A DNA stretch of 64,000 nt from Alicyclobacillus herbarius DSM 13609 (GTDB lineage: Bacteria; Bacillota; Bacilli; Alicyclobacillales; Alicyclobacillaceae). The stretch is taken from positions 62,001 to 126,000 of the forward strand of contig NZ_AUMH01000006.1 of NCBI RefSeq assembly GCF_000430585.1, written 5' to 3'. The notes under the pieces were generated by a model that saw only the letters and a program-made list of their open reading frames with translations, ran no database searches and was not told the DNA's origin. Both the position numbers and the translations under genes were made by a program. Below are positions 16,545-26,403 of this stretch, one piece after another; the stretch's first letter is position 1, and the number at the start of each line of letters is the position of its first letter.

Positions 16545-18095
16545 ATGATTCCATATCGTCCCGAACCACTCACCGATTTTTCCTTGCCCGCAAACCGCGA
16601 GGCGTTCGATGCCGCCCTGGCGTGCGTGAGCCAAGAACTCGGGCGCACCTATCCCCTCGTTATCGCGGGCGAGGCGATAGACACCGGCCGCTACCTGGAA
16701 TCCTACAACCCGTCCGCCAAGAACGAATTGGTGGGGCGCGTGGCGAAAGCCGGCAAAGCGGAAATTGACAAGGCCATCCAGGCAGCTTGGGCAGCGTATG
16801 AGACCTGGTCGGAGATGCCGGCTTTTGAGCGCGCCGGCGTCCTGTTCAAAACTGCAGCCATCCTCCGCCGGAGAAAGCACGAGTTTTCCGCTTGGATGCT
16901 GCTGGAGGCCGGCAAGAGCCGTGCCGAAGCGGATGCGGATACAGCAGAAGCCATCGATTTTCTGGAATACTACGGGCGACAGATGATTGAACTGTCCCAG
17001 CGCGGAGACGCCGTCCTAACCCCGCTAGCGGGCGAGGATAACCATATGGAGTACATCCCGCTCGGCGTCGGCGCCATCATCCCGCCGTGGAACTTTCCGC
17101 TGGCGATTGTGACGGGCATGACCACCTCGGCCGTGGTCGCTGGAAACACGGTCCTGCTCAAGCCGGCCAGCCAGACGCCGGTCATCGCCTATAAGCTGGT
17201 GGAGGCGCTGACCGAAGCCGGGCTGCCCAAGGGCGTGGTCAACTTTGTCCCGGGCGATCCGGAAGAGATTGGCGACTTTTTGGTGGAACACCGGGATATC
17301 CGCTTCATTTCGTTCACAGGATCCAAGAATGTGGGCCTGCGCATGAACGAACTGGCGGCCAAGCGAATCCCAGGTCAGCGCTGGTTGAAACGGTTTGTCG
17401 CCGAAATGGGCGGCAAGGACGCGATTGTCGTGGATGCGGATGCGGACCTGGAAAACGCAGCGCAAACCATTGTCAATTCGGCCTTCGGCTTCTCCGGCCA
17501 GAAGTGCTCCGCCTGTTCGCGCGTCATCGCGCATGCTGCGATTTACGATGCGCTGTTGGAACGCGTCAGCGCGCTGACCCGTGAACTGTCGGTGGGCGAC
17601 GTGCGCGACGCAGGTCATTTCACCGGCCCGGTGATTGACCAAAAAGCGTTTGACAAAGTGACTGGCTACATCGAAATTGGAAAGCAGGAAGGCCGTCTCG
17701 TTGTCGGCGGCGAGGCCTCGGCAGACCACGGGTACTTCATCCAGCCGACGGTGTTTGCCGACGTGGCGCCAAAGGCGCGGTTGATGCAGGAGGAGATTTT
17801 CGGCCCGGTGGTGGCCTTTACCAAGGTGGACAGCTTTGAGGAAGCCATTAAGGTCGCCAACCAGACCGAATTTGGCCTGACCGGCTCGGTCTTTACGAAG
17901 AGCCGGGAGCACATCGCCCTGGCGCGACGGAAATTCCACGTGGGCAACCTGTACTTCAACCGCAAGTGCACGGGCGCTATCGTCGGGGCGCACCCGTTCG
18001 GCGGGTTCAACATGTCTGGCACCGATTCAAAGGCGGGCGGACCGGACTATCTGCTCTTGTTTACGCAGCCGAAGGCGAGTTCAGAGCTCCTGTAA
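16545..18095 (+). CDS. rocA: 1-pyrroline-5-carboxylate dehydrogenase
   Basis: NAD-dependent oxidation of glutamate semialdehyde/P5C to glutamate, the step after ornithine aminotransferase and proline dehydrogenase. 516 residues, usual for monofunctional Bacillus-type enzymes. Visible are the N-terminal [11 protein letters not shown]-binding PPWNFPLAI and FTGSKNVG, general base in AEMGGKDA, and the catalytic Cys in [11 protein letters not shown]. An AAGGAGGA site precedes ATG 16545. First gene of the roc operon under a sigma-54 promoter. Confidence 0.96.
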   Translation: MIPYRPEPLTDFSLPANREAFDAALACVSQELGRTYPLVIAGEAIDTGRYLESYNPSAKNELVGRVAKAGKAEIDKAIQAAWAAYETWSEMPAFERAGVLFKTAAILRRRKHEFSAWMLLEAGKSRAEADADTAEAIDFLEYYGRQMIELSQRGDAVLTPLAGEDNHMEYIPLGVGAIIPPWNFPLAIVTGMTTSAVVAGNTVLLKPASQTPVIAYKLVEALTEAGLPKGVVNFVPGDPEEIGDFLVEHRDIRFISFTGSKNVGLRMNELAAKRIPGQRWLKRFVAEMGGKDAIVVDADADLENAAQTIVNSAFGFSGQKCSACSRVIAHAAIYDALLERVSALTRELSVGDVRDAGHFTGPVIDQKAFDKVTGYIEIGKQEGRLVVGGEASADHGYFIQPTVFADVAPKARLMQEEIFGPVVAFTKVDSFEEAIKVANQTEFGLTGSVFTKSREHIALARRKFHVGNLYFNRKCTGAIVGAHPFGGFNMSGTDSKAGGPDYLLLFTQPKASSELL

Positions 18096-18137
18096 GGTTA
18101 TCCGGGCGACACATTTCAAGCTGCACAGACAACGGAG

Positions 18138-18190
18138 GGTTCCAGCGCCCGTCAACGGGTGGGCGTTGGAATCCTCCCAAGAAGGAGGAT
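18138..18190 (+). promoter_or_regulatory. overlapping hairpins in the rocA-rocD gap
   Basis: Hairpin 1 (18138-18174) pairs GGTTCCAGCGCCC with GGGCGTTGGAATCC, with one bulge and one G-U pair. Hairpin 2 (18171-18190) pairs ATCCTCC with GGAGGAT and so covers the rocD ribosome site. They share bases 18171-18174 and cannot both form in full. This could set the RocA:RocD ratio or act as a switch. Confidence 0.5.
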
Positions 18191-18198
18191 GAACGGAT

Positions 18199-19410
18199 AT
18201 GACGGAACAGTTGCATACATCGAAAGCCTTGCGCCTGGAGGAAGAGTACGGCGCGAAAAACTACCACCCGCTGCCTGTCGTCTTGGTCAAAGGCGAAGGG
18301 GTCTGGGTCTGGGACGAAGAAGGCAATCGCTATCTCGACATGCTCAGCGCCTACTCGGCCCTCAACCAGGGGCACCGGCACCCGAAGATCATCGAGGCGC
18401 TCAAAGCCCAGGCGGATAGAATCACGTTGACCTCGCGCGCCTTTTGCAACGATAAACTCGGGCTGTTCTACGAGCGGTTAGCGAAGCTGACGCACAAACA
18501 CATGGTCCTGCCGATGAACACGGGCGCCGAAGCGGTGGAGACGGCGATTAAGGCGGTGCGCCGCTGGGCGTATGACGTCAAGGGTGTCCCGGAAGACCAG
18601 GCTGAAATCATCGTCTGCAGCGGCAACTTCCACGGCCGCACGACCACCATCATCTCGTTCTCTTCGGATAAGGAATACCAGCGCGGGTTTGGCCCCTTGA
18701 CCCCCGGCTTTCGCATCATCCCGTACGGGGACGCCGATGCGCTCAAGGCAGCCATCACGCCGAACACAGCGGCGTTTTTGGTGGAACCGATTCAGGGCGA
18801 AGCAGGCATCATCATCCCGCCGGAAGGCTACCTGCGCCAGGCGTATGAACTCTGCAAGAAGGAAAACGTGTTGTTCGTCGCCGATGAAATCCAGACCGGC
18901 CTCGGCCGCACCGGAAAGCTTTTCGCCTGCGACTGGGAGGATATCATCCCCGATGTGTACATCATCGGCAAGGCGCTCGGCGGTGGGGTCTTCCCCGTCT
19001 CCGCGGTGGCCGCGGACAAAGACATCCTCGGCGTTTTTGAACCGGGATCGCACGGATCGACCTTTGGCGGTAACCCGCTCGGCGCGGCGGTCGCCCTGGC
19101 GGCGCTGGACGTGATTGAGGAAGAAGGCCTGGCAGAGCGTTCGCGGACGTTGGGCGAGGCGTTCTTAAAGCGGCTGAAGACCATCCACAACCCGAACATC
19201 AAGGAGATTCGCGGACGCGGGCTGTTCATCGGCGTAGAGCTGTACACCAAGGCGCGGCCGTACTGCGAACGGCTAAAAGAGGAAGGACTGCTTTGTAAAG
19301 AGACGCACGAAAACACGATTCGCTTTGCGCCGCCTCTCATCATCGAGGAAAGCGACTTGGATTGGGCGTTTGAACGCATCGCGCGCGTGCTCGGTGAGGT
19401 GAAAAAATGA
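18199..19410 (+). CDS. rocD: ornithine aminotransferase
   Basis: PLP enzyme that converts ornithine and 2-oxoglutarate to glutamate semialdehyde and glutamate. 403 residues, class III aminotransferase. Landmarks are [16 protein letters not shown] near the start, [27 protein letters not shown], and the PLP lysine in [15 protein letters not shown] 18199 has AAGGAGG 10 bases upstream, inside a small hairpin. Its stop overlaps the next ATG as ATGA, so rocD and gdh are coupled. Confidence 0.96.
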   Translation: MTEQLHTSKALRLEEEYGAKNYHPLPVVLVKGEGVWVWDEEGNRYLDMLSAYSALNQGHRHPKIIEALKAQADRITLTSRAFCNDKLGLFYERLAKLTHKHMVLPMNTGAEAVETAIKAVRRWAYDVKGVPEDQAEIIVCSGNFHGRTTTIISFSSDKEYQRGFGPLTPGFRIIPYGDADALKAAITPNTAAFLVEPIQGEAGIIIPPEGYLRQAYELCKKENVLFVADEIQTGLGRTGKLFACDWEDIIPDVYIIGKALGGGVFPVSAVAADKDILGVFEPGSHGSTFGGNPLGAAVALAALDVIEEEGLAERSRTLGEAFLKRLKTIHNPNIKEIRGRGLFIGVELYTKARPYCERLKEEGLLCKETHENTIRFAPPLIIEESDLDWAFERIARVLGEVKK

Positions 19411-20678
19411 ACGGACAGACCCTCGTTCAGGACGCCAATCGCGAGATGGACGTGCTCCGCTCCGCCCAGCAGGTGATTCGCGAGGCCTTGCAGGAACTGG
19501 GCTATGGGCCAGAGTACTATGAACTGCTGAAAGAACCGATGCGGATGTTGACCGTGCGCTTTCCAGTCCATATGGACGACGGCAGTGTGCGCATCTTCAC
19601 CGGTTACCGCGCTCAGCACAACGACGCGGTCGGCCCCACGAAAGGCGGCGTCCGCTTCCACCCGAATGTGACGGAAGCGGAAATTAAGGCCCTCTCCCTT
19701 TGGATGACGATTAAGTGCGGCATCAACGGGTTGCCGTACGGGGGCGGTAAGGGCGGCGTGGTGTGCGATCCGCGCGAAATGTCGTTCCCGGAGCTGGAGC
19801 GCTTAAGCCGCGCCTATGTGCGGGCCATCAGTCAGATTGTCGGACCGACGAAAGACATCCCGGCTCCAGACGTGTTCACCAACTCGCAGATTATGGCCTG
19901 GATGATGGACGAGTACAGCCGCCTGCGCGAGTTCGACTCGCCCGGGTTTATCACCGGTAAGCCGCGGGTGTTGGGCGGATCGGAAGGAAGAGAGACGGCG
20001 ACCGCCCGTGGCGTGGTCATCTGCATCGAGGAAGCGGCCAAGCGACGCGGGATCAGCCTGACGGACGCGCGCATCATCATTCAGGGCTTCGGGAACGCCG
20101 GCAGCTACTTGGCCAAGTTCCTGTACGACCTGGGGGCCCGGGTAGTCGGGATTTCCGACGCCTACGGCGCACTGTACGACGAAAAGGGACTGCCCATTCC
20201 CGATTTATTGGACCAACGCGATTCGTTCGGGACGGTCACGACGCGATATAAGGATACGATTACGAACAAGGAGCTGCTGGAGAAGCCGTGCGACATCCTG
20301 GTCCCGGCGGCGATTGAGAACCAAATTACAGCCGAAAACGCGCCGAACATTCAGGCCTCCATCATCGTCGAGGCGGCCAACGGACCGACCACCCTGGAAG
20401 CGACGCGTATCCTGAGTGAGCGCGAGGTTCTGTTGGTCCCTGACGTCCTGGCCAACTCGGGCGGGGTGACGGTCTCATATTTCGAATGGGTGCAGAATAA
20501 CCAGGGATACTACTGGACGAAAGACGAAGTAGAGCAGCGGCTCGTACAGGCGATGCGGAAGTCGTTCGACAAGGTCTACACCACGGCCGAGCGGCATGAG
20601 GTGAACATGCGTCTGGCCGCCTATATGACTGGCATTGAACGGACGGCCCACGCCCTGCGCCTGCGCGGCTGGTTGTGA
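19407..20678 (+). CDS. rocG: NAD-type glutamate dehydrogenase
   Basis: Deaminates glutamate to 2-oxoglutarate and ammonia, the exit from arginine breakdown. 423 residues, like hexameric Bacillus RocG/GudB. Visible are [21 protein letters not shown] with the substrate lysine, [11 protein letters not shown] with the catalytic Lys-Asp, and the Rossmann [19 protein letters not shown] lies 6 bases upstream. Position after rocD supports a catabolic role; gudB is the alternative name. Confidence 0.94.
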   Translation: MNGQTLVQDANREMDVLRSAQQVIREALQELGYGPEYYELLKEPMRMLTVRFPVHMDDGSVRIFTGYRAQHNDAVGPTKGGVRFHPNVTEAEIKALSLWMTIKCGINGLPYGGGKGGVVCDPREMSFPELERLSRAYVRAISQIVGPTKDIPAPDVFTNSQIMAWMMDEYSRLREFDSPGFITGKPRVLGGSEGRETATARGVVICIEEAAKRRGISLTDARIIIQGFGNAGSYLAKFLYDLGARVVGISDAYGALYDEKGLPIPDLLDQRDSFGTVTTRYKDTITNKELLEKPCDILVPAAIENQITAENAPNIQASIIVEAANGPTTLEATRILSEREVLLVPDVLANSGGVTVSYFEWVQNNQGYYWTKDEVEQRLVQAMRKSFDKVYTTAERHEVNMRLAAYMTGIERTAHALRLRGWL

Positions 20679-20699
20679 GAGGTAGTCCGGAAAAGGGGT

Positions 20700-20772
20700 A
20701 GAACTCCGGGTTATCGCCCGGCCTAGACGGGACAACAGTCCACTGGACTGTTGTCCTGGCGAGGCCCCCTTT
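20700..20772. repeat. structured intergenic repeat, copy A
   Basis: The unit CGGGTTATCGCCCGGCCTA-GACGG (from 20707) is followed by a perfect 27-base palindrome (20730-20756, arms GGACAACAGTCCA and TGGACTGTTGTCC) and then CTGGCGAGGCCCCC. A related arrangement occurs at 52446-52540. It lies between gdh and rocF and may end or attenuate transcription there. Confidence 0.5.
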
Positions 20773-20840
20773 CTGGGCACGCAATGTGAGTTCCGGCCGG
20801 CTATGGCACGGTTTCACGGGAGAAAACGGAGGTTCAAGAC

Positions 20841-21737
20841 ATGAAGGAGATTCACATCATTGGCGTGCCCTCCGACTACGGGCAAGGGCGACGCGGGGTC
20901 GACATGGGCCCCAGCGCCATCCGCTACGCCGGACTCAAGGAGAAACTCGAGCGGCTCGGGTATGCAGTCCAGGATCTAGGCGACGTGCCGGTCCCGACGC
21001 CGGAGACGCGGCACATCGAGCACGAGAAGCTGAAGTACCTGACGGAAGTCATCTCGGTCTGTGAAGCGCTGGCCGACGAAGTCCGCGAGGTGGTCGCGGC
21101 CGGGCACACGCCGGTGGTATTAGGTGGGGACCACAGCATCGCCATCGGCAGCTTGGCCGGACTCGCAGCGGCGAAAAAAGATTTTGGCCTGATTTGGTTT
21201 GACGCGCACGGCGATATGAACACCCACGAGACCACGCCGTCGGGCAACATCCACGGCATGCCGCTGGCCGCGAGCCTCGGCATCGGCCACGAGTCCCTCA
21301 CCGGGATCGGCGGCATCAGCCCGAAAGTAAAGGCGGATAAGGTCGTGTTGGTGGGAGCGCGCTCCATCGACGCGGACGAAGCCGACCTGATTCGCCAGTC
21401 CGGCATCCATGTCTTCACCATGGCGGAGATTGACCGCATGGGCATGGACGCGGTGATGCAAAAGGCGATTGAGATTGCCGGCTCGGGAACAGACGGCATT
21501 CACCTGAGCCTCGACCTGGATGGGCTCGATCCGATGTTCGCTCCGGGAGTGGGTACGCCGGTCAACGGCGGCGTGACGTACCGCGAAGGCCACCTGGCCA
21601 TGGAACTACTAGCCGCGTCTGGCAAACTCCTGTCAGTCGACGTGGTCGAAGTCAACCCGATTCTCGACCACCGCAACCAGACCGGGCGCATGGCGGTCGA
21701 GCTGGTAGAGTCGCTGTTTGGCAAACGGGTGTTATGA
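20841..21737 (+). CDS. rocF: arginase
   Basis: Mn-dependent hydrolysis of arginine to ornithine and urea, the entry step of the pathway. 298 residues, normal for Bacillus arginases. Metal-ligand motifs are GGDHS at about 95, DAHGDMN at about 120, and SLDLDGLDP at about 223, where most arginases have SFDVDALDP. GGAGG lies 9 bases before ATG 20841. It lies 162 bases after gdh, behind a strong palindrome, and may be partly separate from the rest of the operon. Confidence 0.96.
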   Translation: MKEIHIIGVPSDYGQGRRGVDMGPSAIRYAGLKEKLERLGYAVQDLGDVPVPTPETRHIEHEKLKYLTEVISVCEALADEVREVVAAGHTPVVLGGDHSIAIGSLAGLAAAKKDFGLIWFDAHGDMNTHETTPSGNIHGMPLAASLGIGHESLTGIGGISPKVKADKVVLVGARSIDADEADLIRQSGIHVFTMAEIDRMGMDAVMQKAIEIAGSGTDGIHLSLDLDGLDPMFAPGVGTPVNGGVTYREGHLAMELLAASGKLLSVDVVEVNPILDHRNQTGRMAVELVESLFGKRVL

Positions 21738-21762
21738 GCGACGGCGCGATATAAATTAGGGG

Positions 21763-21785
21763 GGCCGCTCAACGCGGCCTCTTTT
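21763..21785 (+). terminator. terminator 1 after rocF
   Basis: GGCCGC and GCGGCC pair over a 5-base loop and are followed by TCTTTT. It lies 26 bases past rocF. Confidence 0.75.
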
Positions 21786-21834
21786 GAGGAGCGGCGCGAG
21801 CCGAGTTGTGGGGTGATACGCGAGACAAGTTGTA

Positions 21835-21861
21835 GGGGGCGCTAACGCGGCCCCTTTTTCG
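21835..21861 (+). terminator. terminator 2 after rocF
   Basis: A second GC-rich stem (GGGGCGC against GCGGCCCC, one bulge) is followed by TTTTTC. It backs up the first terminator. Confidence 0.65.
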
Positions 21862-21904
21862 ATCCCGCAGGGACAAAAACAACCGTGCCAACGCGAATCT
21901 AAAA

Positions 21905-21936
21905 TAAGCGCACGGCGGATTTCTCCCCGTGCGCTC
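21905..21936 (-). terminator. terminator of the second permease
   Basis: On the minus strand AGCGCACGG pairs perfectly with CCGTGCGCT over an 11-base loop and is followed by TATTTTAG. It lies about 70 bases past the permease stop. Confidence 0.75.
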
Positions 21937-22004
21937 ACAAAACCGATGTCGTCATAGTATTGCCCTATGGGCATGCCTCCACCTCAAATGCGCCTTCGTC
22001 TGTA

Positions 22005-23459
22005 CTATATATCCGCGGACGTGGAATCGGTCGGCAACGCCCCGGTTTTCGGGCGCCGTCTGCCACGATGCAGGAGGTGCCACAGGCCGTAAATGAGGCT
22101 CAGGAGCACGATCCACATGAGGCCGAACACAATCGCCCCGTGAAACGGCCCTGTAAACCACATACTGACAAAGACAGCCAGGAGCATCAGCAGCCCGAAG
22201 GAGGGCAGGTACGGATAACCGACCATTCGCACCGGCAGCCTCTTCCCTCCGCTCCTCGTCCAGGCCCGGCGGAAACACAGATGGCTCAACAGGATGATGA
22301 ACCAGGTAATCAGCGCCCCAAACAATGCCAGTCCCATCAGCGCCATATAGGCGACGCTGGCCGTGTTGAGCGTCAGGAGCGCAGCCAACACGACGCCGAA
22401 CGCAGAAACCGCCAAAGCGTTTGCCGGCACCCCGCGCCGTGTCAAGCGGCCAAACACCTTGGGCGCGTACCCGCCACGCGCAAGCGAAAACATCATCCGC
22501 GTAGTGGCGTACAATTGCGCGTTCATGGCCGAAAGCGCGGCCGTCAGGACGATAAAGTTCATCACGCCAGCCGCTCCTGGAATGTGCAGAATCTGCATCA
22601 CCTTGACAAACGGGCTCTCGTCGGTGCCCGCCTGCTGCCACGGCACCACCATGAGCATGATGGCGATGGCCAGCACGTAAAACAGCAGCAGCCGCACCAC
22701 TGTCCAGCGAAACGCCTTGGGCACCGCCCGCTCCGGTTCTTTCGCCTCGCCCGCGGTGATGGCGACTAACTCAAAGCCGATAAAACTGAATAAAGCTACA
22801 AAACCGCCTACCCATGTGCCCCACGCGCCATGCGGGAAGAAGCCACCGTGGTTGACATAGTTCTGCGGTCCGATGCCCGGTTCGCCGATGCCGAAGACGA
22901 CGTAAGCCCCAACCAAAATAAACAAGATGATGGCAGCCACTTTAATCATCGAAAACCAGAATTCGAACATACCAAACACGCGCGTGCTGTAGGCGTTTAC
23001 GCCGAGCAGCAGCGCGCCAAACAGACAAATCCACAGAAGCCCCGGTGAATGGGGAAACCAGTACTTCATGTAGATGGAGATGGCGGTCACTTCGCCACCC
23101 ACCGCGACCGCGTTGGCGGCCCAATAGGAGTATCGAATGATGAAGCCTGCCCACGGGTGGACGTACTTTTCCGCGAACACCCCAAACGATCCGACCGTCG
23201 GATGCGCCACGCTCATCTCCGCAAGGCACCCCATGAGGATGAAGACGACAAACGCGCCAATCAGGTAGCTGACGATGATGCTCGGACCCGCAAGCCCAAT
23301 GGCCGATCCGCTGCCAAGGAACAACCCGGTGCCGATGGCGCTCCCCAGCGCAATCATCGACAACTGGCGTGTGCCCAGGCCGCGTAGCAACCCCTGCTCG
23401 CGGGCTTCAAGCGCATCTCCCATCCCAGGGAGGGCTGCCCGCTGCACTTCTGTTGCCAT
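22005..23459 (-). CDS. amino-acid permease, AAT/APC family
   Basis: 484 residues, 12 predicted helices, related in layout to the permease at 12883. Helix-1 motif ALGSAIGTGLFLGSG and loop GEAKEPERAVPKAF. It resembles the YtnA/proline/alanine-type permeases more than lysine permeases, but the substrate is not readable. AGGAGG lies 8 bases before ATG 23459. No sigma-54 element with correct spacing was found upstream, so control may differ from the other roc genes. It converges with rocF. Confidence 0.88.
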   Translation of the reverse strand: MATEVQRAALPGMGDALEAREQGLLRGLGTRQLSMIALGSAIGTGLFLGSGSAIGLAGPSIIVSYLIGAFVVFILMGCLAEMSVAHPTVGSFGVFAEKYVHPWAGFIIRYSYWAANAVAVGGEVTAISIYMKYWFPHSPGLLWICLFGALLLGVNAYSTRVFGMFEFWFSMIKVAAIILFILVGAYVVFGIGEPGIGPQNYVNHGGFFPHGAWGTWVGGFVALFSFIGFELVAITAGEAKEPERAVPKAFRWTVVRLLLFYVLAIAIMLMVVPWQQAGTDESPFVKVMQILHIPGAAGVMNFIVLTAALSAMNAQLYATTRMMFSLARGGYAPKVFGRLTRRGVPANALAVSAFGVVLAALLTLNTASVAYMALMGLALFGALITWFIILLSHLCFRRAWTRSGGKRLPVRMVGYPYLPSFGLLMLLAVFVSMWFTGPFHGAIVFGLMWIVLLSLIYGLWHLLHRGRRRPKTGALPTDSTSADI

Positions 23460-23653
23460 GCTGTAAGCCTCCTGCTCTACTCGTCTCAGCTTCTAGAGAG
23501 TCCGGATGGGGCCCGGACACTGATTTCTCGTTATAGTCCATGGTACCATTGGCGCGGGGAAATTGGCACCATGATACGCAACCACTTTCTAGAGTGGCAT
23601 GCCAACGTTATACAATAGCGGAAAGACGGAAGTGGAACGGGAATTGCGAACAC

Positions 23654-23788
23654 ATGTACGGCGAGGTGGAAGACAACGGTGGCAAGGTGACGATGGAGCG
23701 GCCGGATCGCAAGGTGGAGTTTCTCTCCTATGAAGTCCCGACGTACTTCGGGCTGATGTGCGCGGCATTCCGGCCCAGTGCCGAATGA
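23654..23788 (+). CDS. possible small hypothetical protein
   Basis: A 44-residue frame (MYGEVEDNGGKVTMERPDRK at the start) with neighbour-like codon use lies in the gap between the permease and the PuuD-like gene. There is only a poor ribosome site, and I recognise no family. It may be a chance frame or the remnant of a longer gene. Confidence 0.22.
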   Translation: MYGEVEDNGGKVTMERPDRKVEFLSYEVPTYFGLMCAAFRPSAE

Positions 23789-23814
23789 GGAAGGACGAGG
23801 TCGACCCCGACTCG

Positions 23815-24648
23815 TCAATCAAGTGTGTCAATTCTGATCTTCGCAGCCTCCACCAAGCCCCGAAATAACGCCAGGGCCGCGTCGTCTTCACGCCACAGGT
23901 TCTCCGGGTGCCATTGCACGCCCAGGCAAAACGGGAGTTCGTCGTGCTCGACTGCCTCGATGAGCCCCTCCTCATCCCAGGCGACGGCACGCAGGCCCAG
24001 GCCCACGTCTTTGACCGCTTGGTGGTGAAACGAGTTGGTCCAGATGCTTGTGCGCCGATCCAGCAGATGGGATAGGCGACTGTCCGGATCGATCACCAGC
24101 TTGTGACTACGGTGGGTGCGCGGGGCGTGCTGCATGTGTTGGATCTTCCCTTTCCACGCACGCCCCAGGTCCTGATAGAGCGATCCGCCAAACGCGACGT
24201 TCAAGACCTGAACCCCGCGGCAGATGCCGAGAATCGGCTTCCCCTGCGCCACCATCGCGGCGACGAGCCGCATTTCCAGCGTGTCGCGCTCCGGGATGAC
24301 ACTGCCCAAGCCCATCTCGGGCGCCTCTCCGTACAGCGCCGGGTCCGGGTCTTCGCCCCCGGCCAGCAGTAAGCCGTCAATGTGTTCGGCCAACGCGGCC
24401 ACGGTGTCGGCCCCCTGGATGTAGGGGATGAGCATCGGTGCTCCCCCCGCGGCCTCCACGGCCAAGGCATAGTCGTCCGCCGACACCAAGGCCGGCAAAC
24501 CGGGGCCGACCCGAGTGGCAATCTGGTGCCGCGTCCCCGTGATGCCAATCAACGGGACATCGGTCTGCCGTACGCCTACAGATCCGCGTTCGCCCGCTGT
24601 GTTCGCAAAGGCAAAGGATGGATTCACAACCTTTCCCACCGTTCCCAT
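23815..24648 (-). CDS. gamma-glutamyl-gamma-aminobutyrate hydrolase family protein (PuuD-like)
   Basis: Class I glutamine-amidotransferase fold, about 277 residues. The nucleophile Cys is in GICRGVQVLN and the His-Glu pair in GVQWHPE. VPLIGITGTRHQ at the start and LLLAGGEDPDPALYGE are typical of PuuD-type hydrolases, which release glutamate from gamma-glutamyl-GABA or related compounds. ATG 24648 lacks a clear ribosome site, so the start may lie up to 25 residues downstream. Closeness to the arginine cluster would suit polyamine or glutamate metabolism, but this is inference. Confidence 0.88.
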   Translation of the reverse strand: MGTVGKVVNPSFAFANTAGERGSVGVRQTDVPLIGITGTRHQIATRVGPGLPALVSADDYALAVEAAGGAPMLIPYIQGADTVAALAEHIDGLLLAGGEDPDPALYGEAPEMGLGSVIPERDTLEMRLVAAMVAQGKPILGICRGVQVLNVAFGGSLYQDLGRAWKGKIQHMQHAPRTHRSHKLVIDPDSRLSHLLDRRTSIWTNSFHHQAVKDVGLGLRAVAWDEEGLIEAVEHDELPFCLGVQWHPENLWREDDAALALFRGLVEAAKIRIDTLD

Positions 24649-24671
24649 CGGATTGGAGAACGAATGGGCGG

Positions 24672-25928
24672 TCAGTCCACCTGCCAGCTGCCTAGGTAAT
24701 TGCGCTGCGCCGGTGTGAGGTCGTCAATCTGAATCCCCCACGCCTCCAGCCGCAGTCGGGCGACCTGCTCATCCGTCTCCCTAGGCAGGTTATGCACACC
24801 CGGGGCGTATTGCCCCTGCACCACATCACGCAGCGCCAGCGCCTGCAGGGCAAAGGTCAAATCCATCACCTCGGCGGGATGGCCGTCTCCGGACGCAAGG
24901 TTCACGAGACGGCCCTCCGCCAGTAAGTACAGGCGTCGGCCGTCCGCGAGCTGATACTCCTCCACGTTGCGGCGGACGGTGCGTACCTGCGTGGCCAAAC
25001 GGACCAAATCGGGTTTCGAGATCTCCACGTCGAAGTGGCCCGCGTTGGCGAGCACCGCCCCGTCCTTCATGACCTCGAAGGCCGGTCGTGTGAGGCAATC
25101 CTTGTCTCCCGTGACGGTGACGAAGAAGTCGCCGTGTTTGGCCGCCTCGACCACAGGCATGACCGAGAACCCGTCCATCACCGCCTCCAAAGCTTTTATC
25201 GGATCGACCTCGCAGACAATCACCCGCGCGCCCAGACCCTTGGCACGCATCGCCACGCCCTTGCCGCACCAGCCATAACCGATGACGACCACCGTTTTGC
25301 CGGCCACGACCAGGTTGGTGGTACGCATAATGCCGTCCCAAACGGACTGCCCTGTACCGTAGCGGTTGTCAAACAGGTACTTGCAGTACGCGTCGTTGAC
25401 CGCCATCATGGGAAACCGCAAGGCCCCATCTCGCTCCATGGCGCGCAGGCGGATGACGCCCGTCGTCGTCTCCTCGCAGCCGCCGATAATCTCTTGCACC
25501 TGGTCAGGCCGCTCCCTGTGCAACGTCGCCACCAAATCGCCGCCATCGTCAATCAACGCATGCGGGTGAAAGTCGAGCAGCTGCTGCAGGTGACGGTGGT
25601 ACTCTTCGGGTGTCGCGCCGTGCCAGGCGAACGCGGTGACCCCACGGTCGACCAGAGCCGCCACCACGTCATCCTGCGTGGATAGGGGGTTGCTGGCCGC
25701 CACCGCCACTTCCGCTCCCCCCGCCTGGATGGTCAGCGCTAAGTAGGCAGTCTTCGCCTCTAGGTGCAGGCAGATGGCGATGCGCTTGCCGGCAAACGGC
25801 CGTTCCTTTTGAAACTGCTCCCGCAGCCGGTTGAGCACAGGCATGTGGGCAGCCACCCAGTCAATCTTGAGCGCTCCTTCGGGGGCCAGGGAAATATCGC
25901 GAATCGCAGAGGCTTCTATCGGGTTCAT
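24672..25928 (-). CDS. ahcY: adenosylhomocysteinase
   Basis: NAD-dependent hydrolysis of S-adenosylhomocysteine to homocysteine and adenosine in the methyl cycle. 418 residues, without the plant/proteobacterial insert. Visible are [30 protein letters not shown], the NAD-binding [18 protein letters not shown] and the C-terminal NYLGSW. ATG 25928 has AAAGGAAG upstream; the frame open to 26087 has family-unlike residues. Many Bacillus relatives use the Pfs/LuxS route instead. Confidence 0.95.
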   Translation of the reverse strand: MNPIEASAIRDISLAPEGALKIDWVAAHMPVLNRLREQFQKERPFAGKRIAICLHLEAKTAYLALTIQAGGAEVAVAASNPLSTQDDVVAALVDRGVTAFAWHGATPEEYHRHLQQLLDFHPHALIDDGGDLVATLHRERPDQVQEIIGGCEETTTGVIRLRAMERDGALRFPMMAVNDAYCKYLFDNRYGTGQSVWDGIMRTTNLVVAGKTVVVIGYGWCGKGVAMRAKGLGARVIVCEVDPIKALEAVMDGFSVMPVVEAAKHGDFFVTVTGDKDCLTRPAFEVMKDGAVLANAGHFDVEISKPDLVRLATQVRTVRRNVEEYQLADGRRLYLLAEGRLVNLASGDGHPAEVMDLTFALQALALRDVVQGQYAPGVHNLPRETDEQVARLRLEAWGIQIDDLTPAQRNYLGSWQVD

Positions 25929-26403
25929 TCCATTCTTCCTTTCCCAGTCGTCGAGATGGTTTCCGGTAGTTCGTAGTCTTCGCATCCGTGCATGGTCGAA
26001 CAAGCCGCCGTCGGATTTCGGGATTCGGCTGGCCTTACTTGGATTGGCGTCTCCTGCAGGCAACGGAGCCGCACAAGACCATTGCAAGGATGGGCACCAC
26101 TACTGACCATGATAGTGGTTTTCGATTTACCGAGGAACAGCTCGATTCTCTCAACGATGAGATCGCAATGCGATTGGAGGCCGTTACGGAATGCCATTCA
26201 CTGGGCGCAGGCGGACCTTCGTTCCGACGTGTTTGGGGTTGAACGGGAGGTCTACCACCCCGATCCACAGTACCGGCGTGGGGATAGTTGGTGGTGGACG
26301 ATTTTCCCACGGCTCGGTGCGCGAGTTCAAGTAAATACTGGAATTGATTATATGAATACGTTTCATCAATCTGAACTCATCTACCGTGGGAGCTGAAAAG
26401 AGC
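25929..26403. other. intergenic region without a confident gene
   Basis: 475 bases between ahcY and the FMN protein. Overlapping short frames exist on both strands. One plus-strand segment (26091-26242, FTEEQLDSLNDEIAMRLEAV) has a protein-like look, and a shifted frame continues it (VFGVEREVYHPDPQYRRGDS). That could be a frameshifted remnant. I found no SAM- or SAH-riboswitch landmarks upstream of ahcY. Confidence 0.3.

Noticed and set aside
17025-17993. 322-residue minus-strand frame
   Set aside because: Antisense to rocA; no recognisable protein features.
23563-23579. TTGGCAC followed by GC, resembling a sigma-54 promoter near the second permease
   Set aside because: The GG-GC distance is 11 bases, not 10, and it points away from the permease.
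25929-26240. SAM or SAH riboswitch upstream of ahcY
   Set aside because: The conserved core segments of those riboswitches are not present.
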